DNA from: Acidobacteriota bacterium
Lineage (GTDB): Bacteria > Acidobacteriota > Polarisedimenticolia > J045
DNA length: 64,000 bases
Assembly: GCA_017994815.1 (NCBI GenBank)
Contig: JAGOJY010000019.1
Span: forward strand, 1-64,000
Direction: 5' to 3'
Positions 31,078-40,310 of the stretch are shown one piece after another; position 1 is the stretch's first letter, and each line of letters starts with the position of its first letter. The position numbers and the translations under genes are program-made. The notes below the pieces were generated by a model. The model saw only the letters and a list, made by a program, of their open reading frames with translations. It was not told the origin of the DNA and did no database searches.

Positions 31078-32559
31078 ATGGGCGTGCGATTGGCCGAGTT
31101 CCCCCGGACGTTCTGGATCGCCAACGTCATGGAGCTGTTCGAGCGCGCGGCCTACTACGGGCTGAACTCGGTCCTCGCCGTGTACCTGGCGGGGAAAGTC
31201 GGCGAGGGCGGGCTGGGCTTCGACGTCCAGGCGATGGGCTTCCTGCAGAGCATCGTGTACGCGGCCACGTACGTCATCCCGATCCTCGGCGGCGCGCTGG
31301 CCGACCGCTACGGCTACCGGCGGATGCTGATCCTCGCCTTTTGCATGCTGACGGCCGGCTACTTCGCCGCCGGCTACATGTCGGCGTACGCGCTGGTGTT
31401 CCTGGCGCTGTTGGTCATGGCGAGCGGTTCCGGGCTGTTCAAGCCGATCATCTCCGGGACGATCGCCCGCACCACGAACGAGAAGACCTCGGCCTTCGGC
31501 TTCGGCATCTACTACTGGATGATCAACCTCGGCGCGTTCGTGGCCCCGTTGATCGTGACCTGGCTCAAGGGCTTCTCCTGGCAGGCGGTGTTCACGGCGT
31601 CCGCGATCTACACCGGGCTGATGCTGCTGCCGGCGATCTTCCTGTACCGCGAGCCGCCGCGACCGCCGAGCACCCGGACGATCCGCGAGGTCCTCGCCGG
31701 GGCGGTGGAGGTGCTCGGCGACTCGCGCTTCATGCTGATGATCGTGGCCTACTCCGGGTTCTGGATCCTCTACTTCCAGAACTTCGGCTCGGTCCTTTTG
31801 TACCTCGAGGAGTTCATCGACCGGGCGCCGGTCAGTGCCGCGGTGACCTCGCTGCTCGCCGCGGTCGGTCTGCCGTGGAAGTTCGAGTTCGCGGCCGAGC
31901 ACGTCACCTCGATCAACGCCGGGACGATCATCCTGCTGCAGTTCCTGATCAGCTCGCTCGTCCGCGAGCGCAAGGCGCTGCCGACGATGACGGCCGGCAT
32001 GGCGATCGGTTGTCTCGGCTTTCTCCTGCTCGCCTCGTCGATGAACCCGTGGATCTTCATTCTCGGGATCGCGGTGTTCTCGATCGGCGAGATGACCGCG
32101 CACCCCAAGTACTACAGCTTCGTCGGCCTCGTCGCGCCGGCCGACCGCAAGGCCGTGTACATGGGGTACGCCTTCCTGTACGGCGTGTTCGGCTCGTTGA
32201 TCGGCTCCAACGTCGGCGCGTTCCTGTACGAACGGGTCCTCAAGAGCGCCGCCGGAACGCCGCAGGTGCCGGCCCGCGCGCGCCTGCTGTGGCTGATCTT
32301 CGCCGTGCTGGACCTGTTCGCCATCGCCGGGCTGTGGGCCTTCGCGCGCTACTTCGGCGAGGACACGCCGGCGACGCGCGCGGGAGCGCGGAGGACCATG
32401 TTCTTCGTCTACAGCGCGATCGGGCTGCTCGGCATGGCCGGGGCGGTGTTCGGCGTCCTCTCCGACCCGCTGCAGACCAAGACCGTCGTGCAGGGGCTGA
32501 TCTTCGTCGCGCTCGGCGGCGGCGGCCTGTGGGTCACCGCGGCCCGCCGCCCGGCCTGA
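31078..32559 (+). CDS. POT/PTR family proton-dependent oligopeptide transporter
   Basis: A 493-residue inner-membrane protein with 12 or more helices. POT signatures include the N-terminal ELFERAAYYGLNSVLAVYL (the ExxER-type motif), GGALADRYGYRRM, and a PTR2-like GSGLFKPIISGTIARTT loop; the GEM-containing ISIGEMTAHPKYYS region is the second family signature. It should import di- and tripeptides with protons, which fits the many secreted and cytoplasmic peptidases in this window. AAGGAG precedes the ATG. A TATGAT at 31040-31045 could be a -10 element. Confidence 0.9.
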   Translation: MGVRLAEFPRTFWIANVMELFERAAYYGLNSVLAVYLAGKVGEGGLGFDVQAMGFLQSIVYAATYVIPILGGALADRYGYRRMLILAFCMLTAGYFAAGYMSAYALVFLALLVMASGSGLFKPIISGTIARTTNEKTSAFGFGIYYWMINLGAFVAPLIVTWLKGFSWQAVFTASAIYTGLMLLPAIFLYREPPRPPSTRTIREVLAGAVEVLGDSRFMLMIVAYSGFWILYFQNFGSVLLYLEEFIDRAPVSAAVTSLLAAVGLPWKFEFAAEHVTSINAGTIILLQFLISSLVRERKALPTMTAGMAIGCLGFLLLASSMNPWIFILGIAVFSIGEMTAHPKYYSFVGLVAPADRKAVYMGYAFLYGVFGSLIGSNVGAFLYERVLKSAAGTPQVPARARLLWLIFAVLDLFAIAGLWAFARYFGEDTPATRAGARRTMFFVYSAIGLLGMAGAVFGVLSDPLQTKTVVQGLIFVALGGGGLWVTAARRPA

Positions 32560-32571
32560 CCCACCGGCGTC

Positions 32572-33621
32572 TCACGGGGCGCCCACGGGCGCCCCGGCCG
32601 GGTCGATCGGCGGCAACGCGGCCGGCGCGGACCGCTCCTGGCGCGGGCTCCCGCACCTGGTGAGCAGCACCATCCCGATCGCCGGCCAGTCAACGACGAT
32701 CTTCACCAGCAGCAGGAACCCGAGGCCGACGAACATCCCCGGCAGGCCGAACAGGAACGGCAGCACCGAGAGCACGGCGTACGGCAGGAAGCCCAGCATC
32801 ACCGCGCCGAGGATCGACATCTCGCGCCCGAGCCCGCGCCCCATGCGCCGGCCGAGGCACTCGAACAGCGCCGCGCGCCCGCAGATGCGCAGGAGCTTGA
32901 ACAGCATGTCGGCGAGGATCAGGAACGGGATCCCGATCACCGAGATCGCCAGCAGGATCAGGATCGGCACGATCGCGATGTGCGCCAGGAAGCCGACCAG
33001 GAGCGCCAGGAAGTAGCGCGACGGGACCTCGGCGCCCATCGCGCGCACGCGGTCCGTCGCCGCCAGCGTCACGACGACCAGGACCGCGAAGCCGAAGACC
33101 GTCTGCAGCGCGATGATCCAGCCGACGAGCGCGGCGATCACGTGGAACGGCCCGCTGCCGAGGGACGGGACCCAGAACGGCGCGATGTACGTCTTCGCGC
33201 CGCCGACGCTCGCCCCCTGGTCGTCGAGCGGGCCCATCACCGCGGTGAGTTCGCGGCCGATCGACGCCTCGCGCGCGAGCGTGACGTTGGAGAACACCGC
33301 CGTCAGCTCGCGGCCGACCGAGCCGGTCAGGCGCAGCGTGCCGCCGACGACCACGACGTCGCGCGTGGTCACGCCCTCGATCTCGGCGGTGCAGCCGATG
33401 CACACCAAATCGCCGTCCATCTGCTCGTCGGGGCCGACGCGCACGGTGGAGAAGACGGCGACCTGCCCCGGCACGCTGCGGCGCGCGGCCGGGGGCGGCG
33501 CCGGCTCGACGGCGGGCGGCTGCTCGGGAGCCGGCACGGCGGGCTCCTGCGCCGCGGCCGACGAGGCCAGGGCGAGCAGCGCGACGAAGAACCACGGGGC
33601 GGGCAGGGTCCGGTTTCGCAT
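32572..33621 (-). CDS. Bactofilin-like polymer-forming membrane protein
   Basis: A 349-residue exported or membrane protein. A signal peptide (FVALLALASSAAA) and Pro-rich linker are followed by a short bactofilin-like beta repeat region at about residues 55-135 (GDLVCIGCTAEIEGVTTRDVV; GSVGRELTAVFSNVTL; ASIGRELTAVMG). At least four membrane helices follow (IAALVGWIIALQTVFGFAVLVVV; FLAHIAIVPILILLAISVIG; MLGFLPYAVLSVLPFLFGLPG). It begins one base after the anti-sigma stop, so it belongs to the sigma / anti-sigma operon. It may be the envelope protein whose expression the sigma factor controls. The function is unknown. Confidence 0.85.
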   Translation of the reverse strand: MRNRTLPAPWFFVALLALASSAAAQEPAVPAPEQPPAVEPAPPPAARRSVPGQVAVFSTVRVGPDEQMDGDLVCIGCTAEIEGVTTRDVVVVGGTLRLTGSVGRELTAVFSNVTLAREASIGRELTAVMGPLDDQGASVGGAKTYIAPFWVPSLGSGPFHVIAALVGWIIALQTVFGFAVLVVVTLAATDRVRAMGAEVPSRYFLALLVGFLAHIAIVPILILLAISVIGIPFLILADMLFKLLRICGRAALFECLGRRMGRGLGREMSILGAVMLGFLPYAVLSVLPFLFGLPGMFVGLGFLLLVKIVVDWPAIGMVLLTRCGSPRQERSAPAALPPIDPAGAPVGAP

Positions 33622-33622
33622 C

Positions 33623-34243
33623 TCAGGACTCCTTGGGTGCGCCGCCGGCCGGGCTGGCGCCGGCAGCGCGCGGTCCGAACAACTCGCGGCCGACGATCGC
33701 CGCGGCCGTGGAGATCACGACCAGCGCCGCGAGCGGGGCCACGGCGCGCACGTCCCAGGCCCCGAGGGCGCCGGCGGCGTGCGAGGCGAGCCGCAGGCCG
33801 AACCCGCCGAGCGTGGCCAACAGATCGAGCGACACCCGCGCGAGGGCGGCGCCGGCGCGCAGCGCCGCCTGCGCCAGCGCGGACAGCGCGGAGACGCCCG
33901 CGGGCTCGGTGCTCGCCAGTTGCAGGAGGCGCGCCGAGACCGCGCCGAGCGCGCACAAAAGGCCGAACAGCAGCGCGACGGACCAGGCGAGGGCGCGCAG
34001 GGCGGTCGCGCGCGCGTCCGGCAGGGCCGCCAGCTCGTCGAGGACCCGCCACGCCACGTCGACCGGCGGCGGCGCCAGCGCGCGCAGCCGGGCCAGGTCG
34101 TGCGCGATCGCCGACTCGAGCCGCGCCGCCCGCGCGCACGCGGCGCACGCGGCGAGGTGCGCCTCCAACCCGCGCGCCGCGGCGCCCGCGAGCGCGCCGG
34201 CCCGGCGCTCGTGCAGCAGGCGCTGCGCGGTGCGGCAGCGCAC
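33623..34243 (-). CDS. Zinc-finger anti-sigma factor
   Basis: A 206-residue membrane protein. The N-terminus has the anti-sigma zinc-binding pattern: an early Cys (MRCRTAQ), then HLAACAAC (HxxxCxxC). Two hydrophobic helices (ALAWSVALLFGLLCALGAVSA; VAPLAALVVISTAAAIV) anchor it. It should hold the preceding ECF sigma factor inactive. The GTG start lies one base after the sigma stop, so the pair is coupled and kept in stoichiometry. Confidence 0.85.
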   Translation of the reverse strand: MRCRTAQRLLHERRAGALAGAAARGLEAHLAACAACARAARLESAIAHDLARLRALAPPPVDVAWRVLDELAALPDARATALRALAWSVALLFGLLCALGAVSARLLQLASTEPAGVSALSALAQAALRAGAALARVSLDLLATLGGFGLRLASHAAGALGAWDVRAVAPLAALVVISTAAAIVGRELFGPRAAGASPAGGAPKES

Positions 34244-34244
34244 G

Positions 34245-34805
34245 TCAGCCCTCGAAGTAGCCCGGGGCGAGCCGGGCCAGGATCTCGGCCAACGCGCGGC
34301 GGCCGCGCAGCAGCCGCGTCTTGGCCGTGTTCTCCGACGTGGCGGTCAGCCGCGCGGCCTCGGCGACCGGCAGCCCCTCGACGTAGACGAGGAACATGAC
34401 CTCGCGGTAGCGCGGCGGCAGTTCGTCGAGCGCGCGGCGGACCAGCGCCGCCCGCTCGTCGGCCTCCAGCCCGGCCGCGGCCGAGGGCGCGGGATCCGCC
34501 GGCTCGGCCACGTCGGCCAGGTCGAGCGCCGGGCGCGAGCGCCGGGCGCGGTCCAGCACGTGGTTGACCGCGACCCGGTACAGCCAGGTGGAGAACCGGG
34601 CCTCGGGTTGGTACTGGTCGAGCCGCGCGAAGACCTTCACGAACACCTCGCTCACCACGTCCTCGATGTCCTCGGCCCGCGCGCCGTAGCGCCACGCCAC
34701 GGACGCGACCAGGTGCTGGTAGCGCTGCACCAGCTCGGCGAACGCCGCGCGGTTCCCGTCCCGGACCTGCCGGACGACCGCGTTGTCGCGCTCGGGGGCG
34801 TCCAT
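34245..34805 (-). CDS. ECF-type RNA polymerase sigma factor
   Basis: A 186-residue sigma-70 family protein with region 2 (AFAELVQRYQHLVASVAWRY; DVVSEVFVKVFARLDQY; FSTWLYRVAVNHVLDRAR) and region 4 (LDELPPRYREVMFLVYVEGL, then AEAARLTATSENTAKTRLLR as the helix-turn-helix). It lacks region 3, as ECF factors do. It sits at the head of the operon with its anti-sigma factor and a bactofilin-like membrane protein. Autoregulation is usual for this arrangement, but I see no promoter that proves it. Confidence 0.95.
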   Translation of the reverse strand: MDAPERDNAVVRQVRDGNRAAFAELVQRYQHLVASVAWRYGARAEDIEDVVSEVFVKVFARLDQYQPEARFSTWLYRVAVNHVLDRARRSRPALDLADVAEPADPAPSAAAGLEADERAALVRRALDELPPRYREVMFLVYVEGLPVAEAARLTATSENTAKTRLLRGRRALAEILARLAPGYFEG

Positions 34806-34870
34806 CCCTGCGTCATCTCGGCTCGTGATACGCGCCGGGGGGGCCGCCGGTTCCCGGGTGGCCCCGCGGT

Positions 34871-35608
34871 TCACGGCCGGGGCGCCGGCGCCCGCCGGGC
34901 GAGGCGCAGGGGCGGGTCGAACGGCGCCTCGCAGGGGGCCGCCGGGCAGTAGGAGAACTCCACGCCGGCCGGGCCGACGCGGACCCGGCTGGAGCTGACG
35001 GTCGCGGCGTCGTCGCGGTGCATGCAGGCCGAGAGCGCCCCGCGCTCGGGGCGGTGGCTGGCGTGCAGCTCGCGCAGCGTCGCCGGGTCCGCCGCGCCGC
35101 GGGCCGCCCGCAGCCGGTCCAACTCGGCGCGCCGGGCCGCGAACGCCGCCGCGTGGTCCCGCCCGGAGGAGACCAGGGGCATCCGGTCCCCGGCGAGCGG
35201 GCCCTGCTCGAGCCGGGTGCCGGTCCAGGTCGCCAGCCGCGGGGGCATTCCCGGGCCGAAGGCAGCGAGGACGAACGGCCGGAACCGCGCGAGGTCCTCG
35301 CGCGAAAGGCGCCCGGTCGCCTCGGCCGGGGCCCCGGCGTCGGCCAGCTCCAGCACGAGCAGCCCGCGGCTGACCGCGCCACCGGCGGGAGCTTCCGGGC
35401 CGAAGACGTTGAGCAGGCAGACGGTGACTCCCAGCTCGTTGCACGCGATCCACGCCCCGCCGAAGTCGCTGTCCCGCGGGGCGATGAACCGCACGCCCCG
35501 CAGTTCACCCACCGACGGGGGGTGTGCCGGGCCGCGGCTGCGCCTCTCGTCCCGGTTGTGCAGGACCTCGTAAGCGCCGGCCCCGAGCCACCACGTGACC
35601 GTGCACAT
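34871..35608 (-). CDS. NRDE family protein (TANGO2-like)
   Basis: A 245-residue protein beginning MCTVTWW and carrying the diagnostic NRDE motif at residues 18-21 (LHNRDERRSRG). The family feature FGGAWIACNELGVTVCLLN follows. TANGO2/NRDE proteins have an N-terminal-nucleophile-like fold and have been tied to heme handling in animals and bacteria, but the biochemical role is unsettled. The ATG at 35608 was chosen because the family starts at this Met-Cys. It is divergent from the aromatic amino acid operon. Confidence 0.88.
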   Translation of the reverse strand: MCTVTWWLGAGAYEVLHNRDERRSRGPAHPPSVGELRGVRFIAPRDSDFGGAWIACNELGVTVCLLNVFGPEAPAGGAVSRGLLVLELADAGAPAEATGRLSREDLARFRPFVLAAFGPGMPPRLATWTGTRLEQGPLAGDRMPLVSSGRDHAAAFAARRAELDRLRAARGAADPATLRELHASHRPERGALSACMHRDDAATVSSSRVRVGPAGVEFSYCPAAPCEAPFDPPLRLARRAPAPRP

Positions 35609-35800
35609 CGGCCGGATTATCCGCCGCGCAACGGTGGGGACGCCGTCCGCCGGCCGGGCCCCGCGGTCCGTTGATGAACTTCGGGCGGCGATATTCGCGT
35701 GGTCCGCCGGGCGCCTCCGCATATATTCAGCCGTGATCGTTCGGTAAGTGCACGCCGCGGCGGCCGCGCGGTCAGGCGGCCGTACCGCACAGGATTGGCC

Positions 35801-36099
35801 ATGCCCGACCCGTCCCGCGAGATCCAGCGCCGGCGCCGGCTCATCGACCGGATCGACCGCGAGCTGCTGCGCCTGCTGAGCGCGCGCGCGCAGCACGCGG
35901 TGGCGCTGGCGCGGGTCAAGCTGACGCTCGGCCAGCCGATCTACGACCCCGAACGGGAGCGGCAAGTGCTCGAGGCGGTGCTCCGCGCCAACCGCGGCCC
36001 CCTCGCCGACGACGCCGTGCTGCGCCTGTTCGAGAGGATCGTGGACGAGTCCCGCCGGCTCGAGCGCAGCCGCGGAGAACGGCACGAGGAGGAGCCGAC

Positions 36100-36103
<4 letters not shown>
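35801..36103 (+). CDS. Chorismate mutase (AroQ class)
   Basis: A 100-residue all-helical chorismate mutase. It contains RRRRLIDRIDRELLRLLSARA (helix 1 with the catalytic Arg), ALARVKLTLGQPIYDPERE and the C-terminal ERIVDESRRLE helix. It rearranges chorismate to prephenate in the cytoplasm. It overlaps the DAHP synthase start as GTGA, so it is the first gene of a three-gene coupled operon. It is stand-alone rather than fused to prephenate dehydratase or DAHP synthase, as it is in many bacteria. Confidence 0.93.
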
Positions 36104-37139
<1,036 letters not shown>

Positions 37140-37143
<4 letters not shown>

Positions 37144-37943
37144 CGCGCGTCGCCCTGCTCGGCGTGGGCCTGATCGGCGGAAGCCTGGGCCTCGCGCTGC
37201 GCGCGGCGCATCCCGGGCACCACGTCACCGGCTGGGATCCCGACCCGCAAGCGCTGCGGCTCGCCCTCGCGCGCGGCGCGCTGGAGCAGGCCGCGCCGGG
37301 CGCGGCGGCCGCGGTCGCCGGCGCCGAGCTGGTGGTGCTGTGCGCGCCGCTCGACGGCACGCTCGCGCTCTTGCGCGAGATCCGCGGCGCGCTCGCCCCC
37401 GGGAGCGTCGTGACCGACGTCGCCGGGGCCAAGCGCGTCGTGCTGGACGAGGCGCGCCGCGCGCTCGGCGAAGGCGCGGCGTTCGTCGGCGGCCACCCGT
37501 TGGCCGGATCGGAGCGCGCCGGCGTGGATGCCGCGTCGGCGACGCTGTTCCGGGACGCGGCGTGGGCGCTCTGCCCGCTTCCCGGCGCGCCGCCCGCGGC
37601 GCTCGCGCGCGTCGAGGCGCTGGTGCGCGCCGCCGGCGCGCGCCCGCTCGTCCTCGGCGCCGAGGCGCACGACCGCGCGGTGGCCTACGTCAGCCACCTG
37701 CCGCAGGTGATCGCGCGGGCGCTCGCCGCCGGCCTCGCGACGCGCGGCCCCGCGGCCGCGCTCGCCGCGGGCGGGTTCCGCAGCGCGACCCGCGTGGCCG
37801 CGAGCCCGGCCGCGCTGTGGCGCCCGGTGCTGGAGGCCAACCGCGACGCGGTTGCGGCCGAGCTCGACGAGTTCGCCGACCGCCTGCGCGCGGTCGCGCG
37901 CGAGCTGCGCGAGGGCCGCGGCCCCGGCCCGCTCTACTCCTGA
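37140..37943 (+). CDS. tyrA: Prephenate dehydrogenase
   Basis: A 267-residue NAD(P)-dependent enzyme converting prephenate to 4-hydroxyphenylpyruvate for tyrosine. The dinucleotide site is LLGVGLIGGSLGLAL, and the catalytic His lies in GGHPLAGSERAG. It lacks a C-terminal ACT domain, so tyrosine control may act at DAHP synthase instead. The TTG start overlaps the aroF stop as TTGA. The following sequence is the remnant of a nucleotidyltransferase gene with no gap, which suggests a deletion brought them together. Confidence 0.93.
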
Positions 37944-38391
37944 TCCGCGCCGAAGAAGACAGAACAGCCTCGCAGACGTGTTCCGGATTCTGAACGAGAC
38001 GACGATCTCGACGTGTTCGTGGTTCTCCCGGCGCGATCTTCGTCGCTGGCGTTGACGTCGCTGCATGAGGTTTACGCATGGACCGCCGCGCGAGGATTCG
38101 TCTCCGACGCGGAACATGTCCTGATCCACGGAGTCCCCGTCCAGTTCCTCCCGTCGTACAACCCGCTCGTCCAGGAATCGATCGAAACGGCGCGCAACAT
38201 CGAGTACGCCGGCGTACCGGTGCGGGTCGTCGGCCCCGAACACCTTGGTGGCCCTCGCCATCCAAGCCGGTGGATCGCGCCGGCGCGAGCGCGCATGGCT
38301 TCTGGTGGCGCAGGCCGACGTTGATCGCGCCCTGCTCCGCGCCGTCCTCGACCGACACGACCTGCGCTTCGATGTGCCCGACGATGTCTGA
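37944..38391 (+). pseudogene. Truncated, frameshifted nucleotidyltransferase remnant
   Basis: The frame beginning right after the tyrA stop reads DSERDDDLDVFVVL, then GVPVQFLPSYNPLVQESIETARN and VRVVGPEHL, which matches the middle of a MNT/AbiEii-like nucleotidyltransferase family. At about 38245 one extra T shifts the frame; the next frame continues VALAIQAGG, then ADVDRALLRAVLDRHDL, and stops at 38391. The roughly 50 N-terminal residues with the usual glycine-rich start are missing. Truncation plus frameshift indicates a dead gene. The small downstream gene is its usual partner. Confidence 0.7.
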
Positions 38392-38527
38392 CCGGCGACC
38401 GCCGGAGGAGGTTCGGCGCCTGTTCGAGGCCAAGGCCGCGTGGCACCGGAGGCAGGCACGCCTGCCGCTCATCGAGCGCCGGCGGCCGTTGCGTGCCTGG
38501 GAGAAGCCGTGGCCGATCGTGCCGTGA
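38384..38527 (+). CDS. Small partner protein of the nucleotidyltransferase
   Basis: A 47-residue basic protein (begins MSDRRPPEEVRRLFEAKAAW). It overlaps the remnant's stop codon by 8 bp, exactly as the small helical proteins encoded beside such nucleotidyltransferases do. I recall relatives of the form EAKR..RR.LA.LPFEEK, so it could be an antitoxin or targeting subunit. It appears intact, but with its partner broken it may be on its way out. It is too short for strong support. Confidence 0.5.
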   Translation: MSDRRPPEEVRRLFEAKAAWHRRQARLPLIERRRPLRAWEKPWPIVP

Positions 38528-38692
38528 CCCGCGCCGGCCGCCGGGGCTCGCCCGGGCCGCTCGCCCCCTCCCCCCTCCTCCGGTAACCTCTCCCACGCGC
38601 ATCGCCCGGCGGCCCGCCGGTGGCGCCGGTCTTCTCGGCGGTGGCGCGCGTTCGAAGGGGTCGGCGCGCGCCGGCCCGGCGGAGGAATCCCG

Positions 38693-39745
38693 ATGGCGGC
38701 ACGGACCAAGGCCGACTTCCTGAAGCACGAGATCGAGCACATCGACATCAAGCGCCACGACGTCTCGGGGATGGTCGAGGCGATGCGCAAGATGGCCTAC
38801 AGCTCGCGCGACCTGGCCCGCGCCGCCGAGATCATCGAGCGCGCGGTCAAGGACCCCGACTGCACGGTGTTCCTGACGCTCGCCGGCTCTCTGATCAGCG
38901 CCGGCCTGAAGGGCGTGATCCTCGACCTGATCGACCACGACATGGTCGACGCGATCGTCTCCACCGGCGCCAACATCGTCGACCAGGACTTTTTCGAGGC
39001 GCTCGGGTTCAAGCACTACATCGGCACCAAGTGGGTCGACGACCAGGAACTGCGCGAGCTGCACATCGACCGCATCTACGACACGTTCATCGACGAGGAC
39101 CAGCTCAAAGAGTGCGACATGACGGTGGGCGAGATCGCGCGGGCGCTGCCGCCGCGGCCGTACAGCTCGCGCGAGTTCATCGCCGAGATGGGCCGCTGGC
39201 TGGTGAACAATGGCAAGACCACTCCCTCGATCACCCGGCGCTGTTACGAGAAGGGGATCCCGATCTTCTGCCCGGCGTTCTCCGACAGCTCGGCGGGGTT
39301 CGGGCTGGTGCACCACCAGTGGTTCGGCGACGGCCCCAAGCTGAGCATCGACTCGGTCAAGGACTTCCTCGAGGTGACGCGGGTCAAGCTGGAAGCGGCG
39401 TCGAACTCGGCGATCTTCATGATCGGCGGCGGGGTGCCCAAGAACTTCATCCAGGACACCGTCGTGTGCTGCGAGGTGCTCGGCTTCGACGTGCCGATGC
39501 ACAAGTACGCGGTGCAGGTCACGGTCGCCGACGAGCGCGACGGCGCCCTCTCGGGCTCGACGCTGAAGGAAGCGTGCTCGTGGGGCAAGGTCGACACCAG
39601 CTTCGAGCAGATGGTTTACGCCGAGGCGACGGTGGCGCTGCCGTTGATCGCCGGCTACCTGTACCACCGCCGCGCCTGGCAGGGCCGCCGCGAGAAGCGC
39701 TGCTCGGACCTGTTGGCCACGGCGCCGGCCCAAGTGCGGAGCTGA
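38693..39745 (+). CDS. Deoxyhypusine synthase family protein
   Basis: A 350-residue cytoplasmic NAD-dependent enzyme of the deoxyhypusine synthase fold. It has FLTLAGSLISAGLKGVI, IVSTGANIVDQDFFEALG, IFCPAFSDSSAGFGL and IGGGVPKNF. The active-site lysine region is EACSWGKVDTS (K299) followed by YAEATVALPLIAGYL. In eukaryotes and archaea this family modifies eIF5A; bacteria lack that target, and some bacterial homologues make homospermidine from putrescine or spermidine. The true substrate here is open. It stands alone after the nucleotidyltransferase remnant; a GGAGG lies just before the ATG. Confidence 0.92.
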   Translation: MAARTKADFLKHEIEHIDIKRHDVSGMVEAMRKMAYSSRDLARAAEIIERAVKDPDCTVFLTLAGSLISAGLKGVILDLIDHDMVDAIVSTGANIVDQDFFEALGFKHYIGTKWVDDQELRELHIDRIYDTFIDEDQLKECDMTVGEIARALPPRPYSSREFIAEMGRWLVNNGKTTPSITRRCYEKGIPIFCPAFSDSSAGFGLVHHQWFGDGPKLSIDSVKDFLEVTRVKLEAASNSAIFMIGGGVPKNFIQDTVVCCEVLGFDVPMHKYAVQVTVADERDGALSGSTLKEACSWGKVDTSFEQMVYAEATVALPLIAGYLYHRRAWQGRREKRCSDLLATAPAQVRS

Positions 39746-39772
39746 CGCCGGGCTGCGTCGAGGTCTCCCGGG

Positions 39773-40273
39773 CTAGCCGCCGCGGCGCTCGATGCTGACG
39801 ACAACGCTGAACGAGCCGCTGTTGCCGAACGGCTCGCCGGTGAACGTGCAGTCGTTGATGCCGAGGCTGAGGATCCCCTCCTTCCCGGTGACGGTCTGCT
39901 TGGGCCCGATGTAGAACAGGTTTCCGCCGATGCTGCCGATCAGCGCGCCGTGATTGGCGTCCGACATCGTGTCTTCGCACTCGTTGTAGTCGTCCGGCCA
40001 GCTGTTCGCGTAGTCGTCGCGCCCCCAGCCCGCGGGGCCTTCGCAGGACTGCTTGGCGCTGGAGAAGCAGACCTTCCCGGTCGCCGTGAACGTGACCTCG
40101 TCCTTCAGGCCGATCTCGATGTCCGTCTCCGTCCAGGCGTCGGTGCCGGCGACGAGGACGACTCGCTGCTCCGTCTTGCCCTTCTGCGGGTTCTTGTCGG
40201 CCGTAGCGGTAAACAGCGCCAGCGCCGCCAAGCCGAGCACGACGAGCGCGGTACTGGTCCGGATTCGTTTCAT
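39773..40273 (-). CDS. Secreted LecA (PA-IL)-like lectin-fold protein
   Basis: A 166-residue exported protein: signal peptide (ALVVLGLAALALFTATA) and one beta-sandwich domain. The domain follows the layout of the Pseudomonas galactose lectin LecA: an AWTETDIEIGLKDEVTFTATG strand pair, GPAGWGRDD, NHGALIGSIGG, and a final LGINDC...FGNSGSFSVVVSI. These positions match LecA's calcium and sugar loops, though sugar specificity cannot be inferred. A disulfide is likely from the extra Cys residues. GGAGG precedes the ATG at 40273. It lies 37 bp downstream of the protein with duplicated carbohydrate-binding-like modules and is probably in the same transcript. Confidence 0.8.
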   Translation of the reverse strand: MKRIRTSTALVVLGLAALALFTATADKNPQKGKTEQRVVLVAGTDAWTETDIEIGLKDEVTFTATGKVCFSSAKQSCEGPAGWGRDDYANSWPDDYNECEDTMSDANHGALIGSIGGNLFYIGPKQTVTGKEGILSLGINDCTFTGEPFGNSGSFSVVVSIERRGG

Positions 40274-40310
40274 GCTTCCTCCTGATCGCATCGACCAGCG
40301 ATGGATCGGC

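Noticed and set aside
37944..38692. Prophage or integrative element at the nucleotidyltransferase remnant
   Set aside because: No integrase, transposase, tRNA or terminal repeat is nearby; only a decayed small module is seen.
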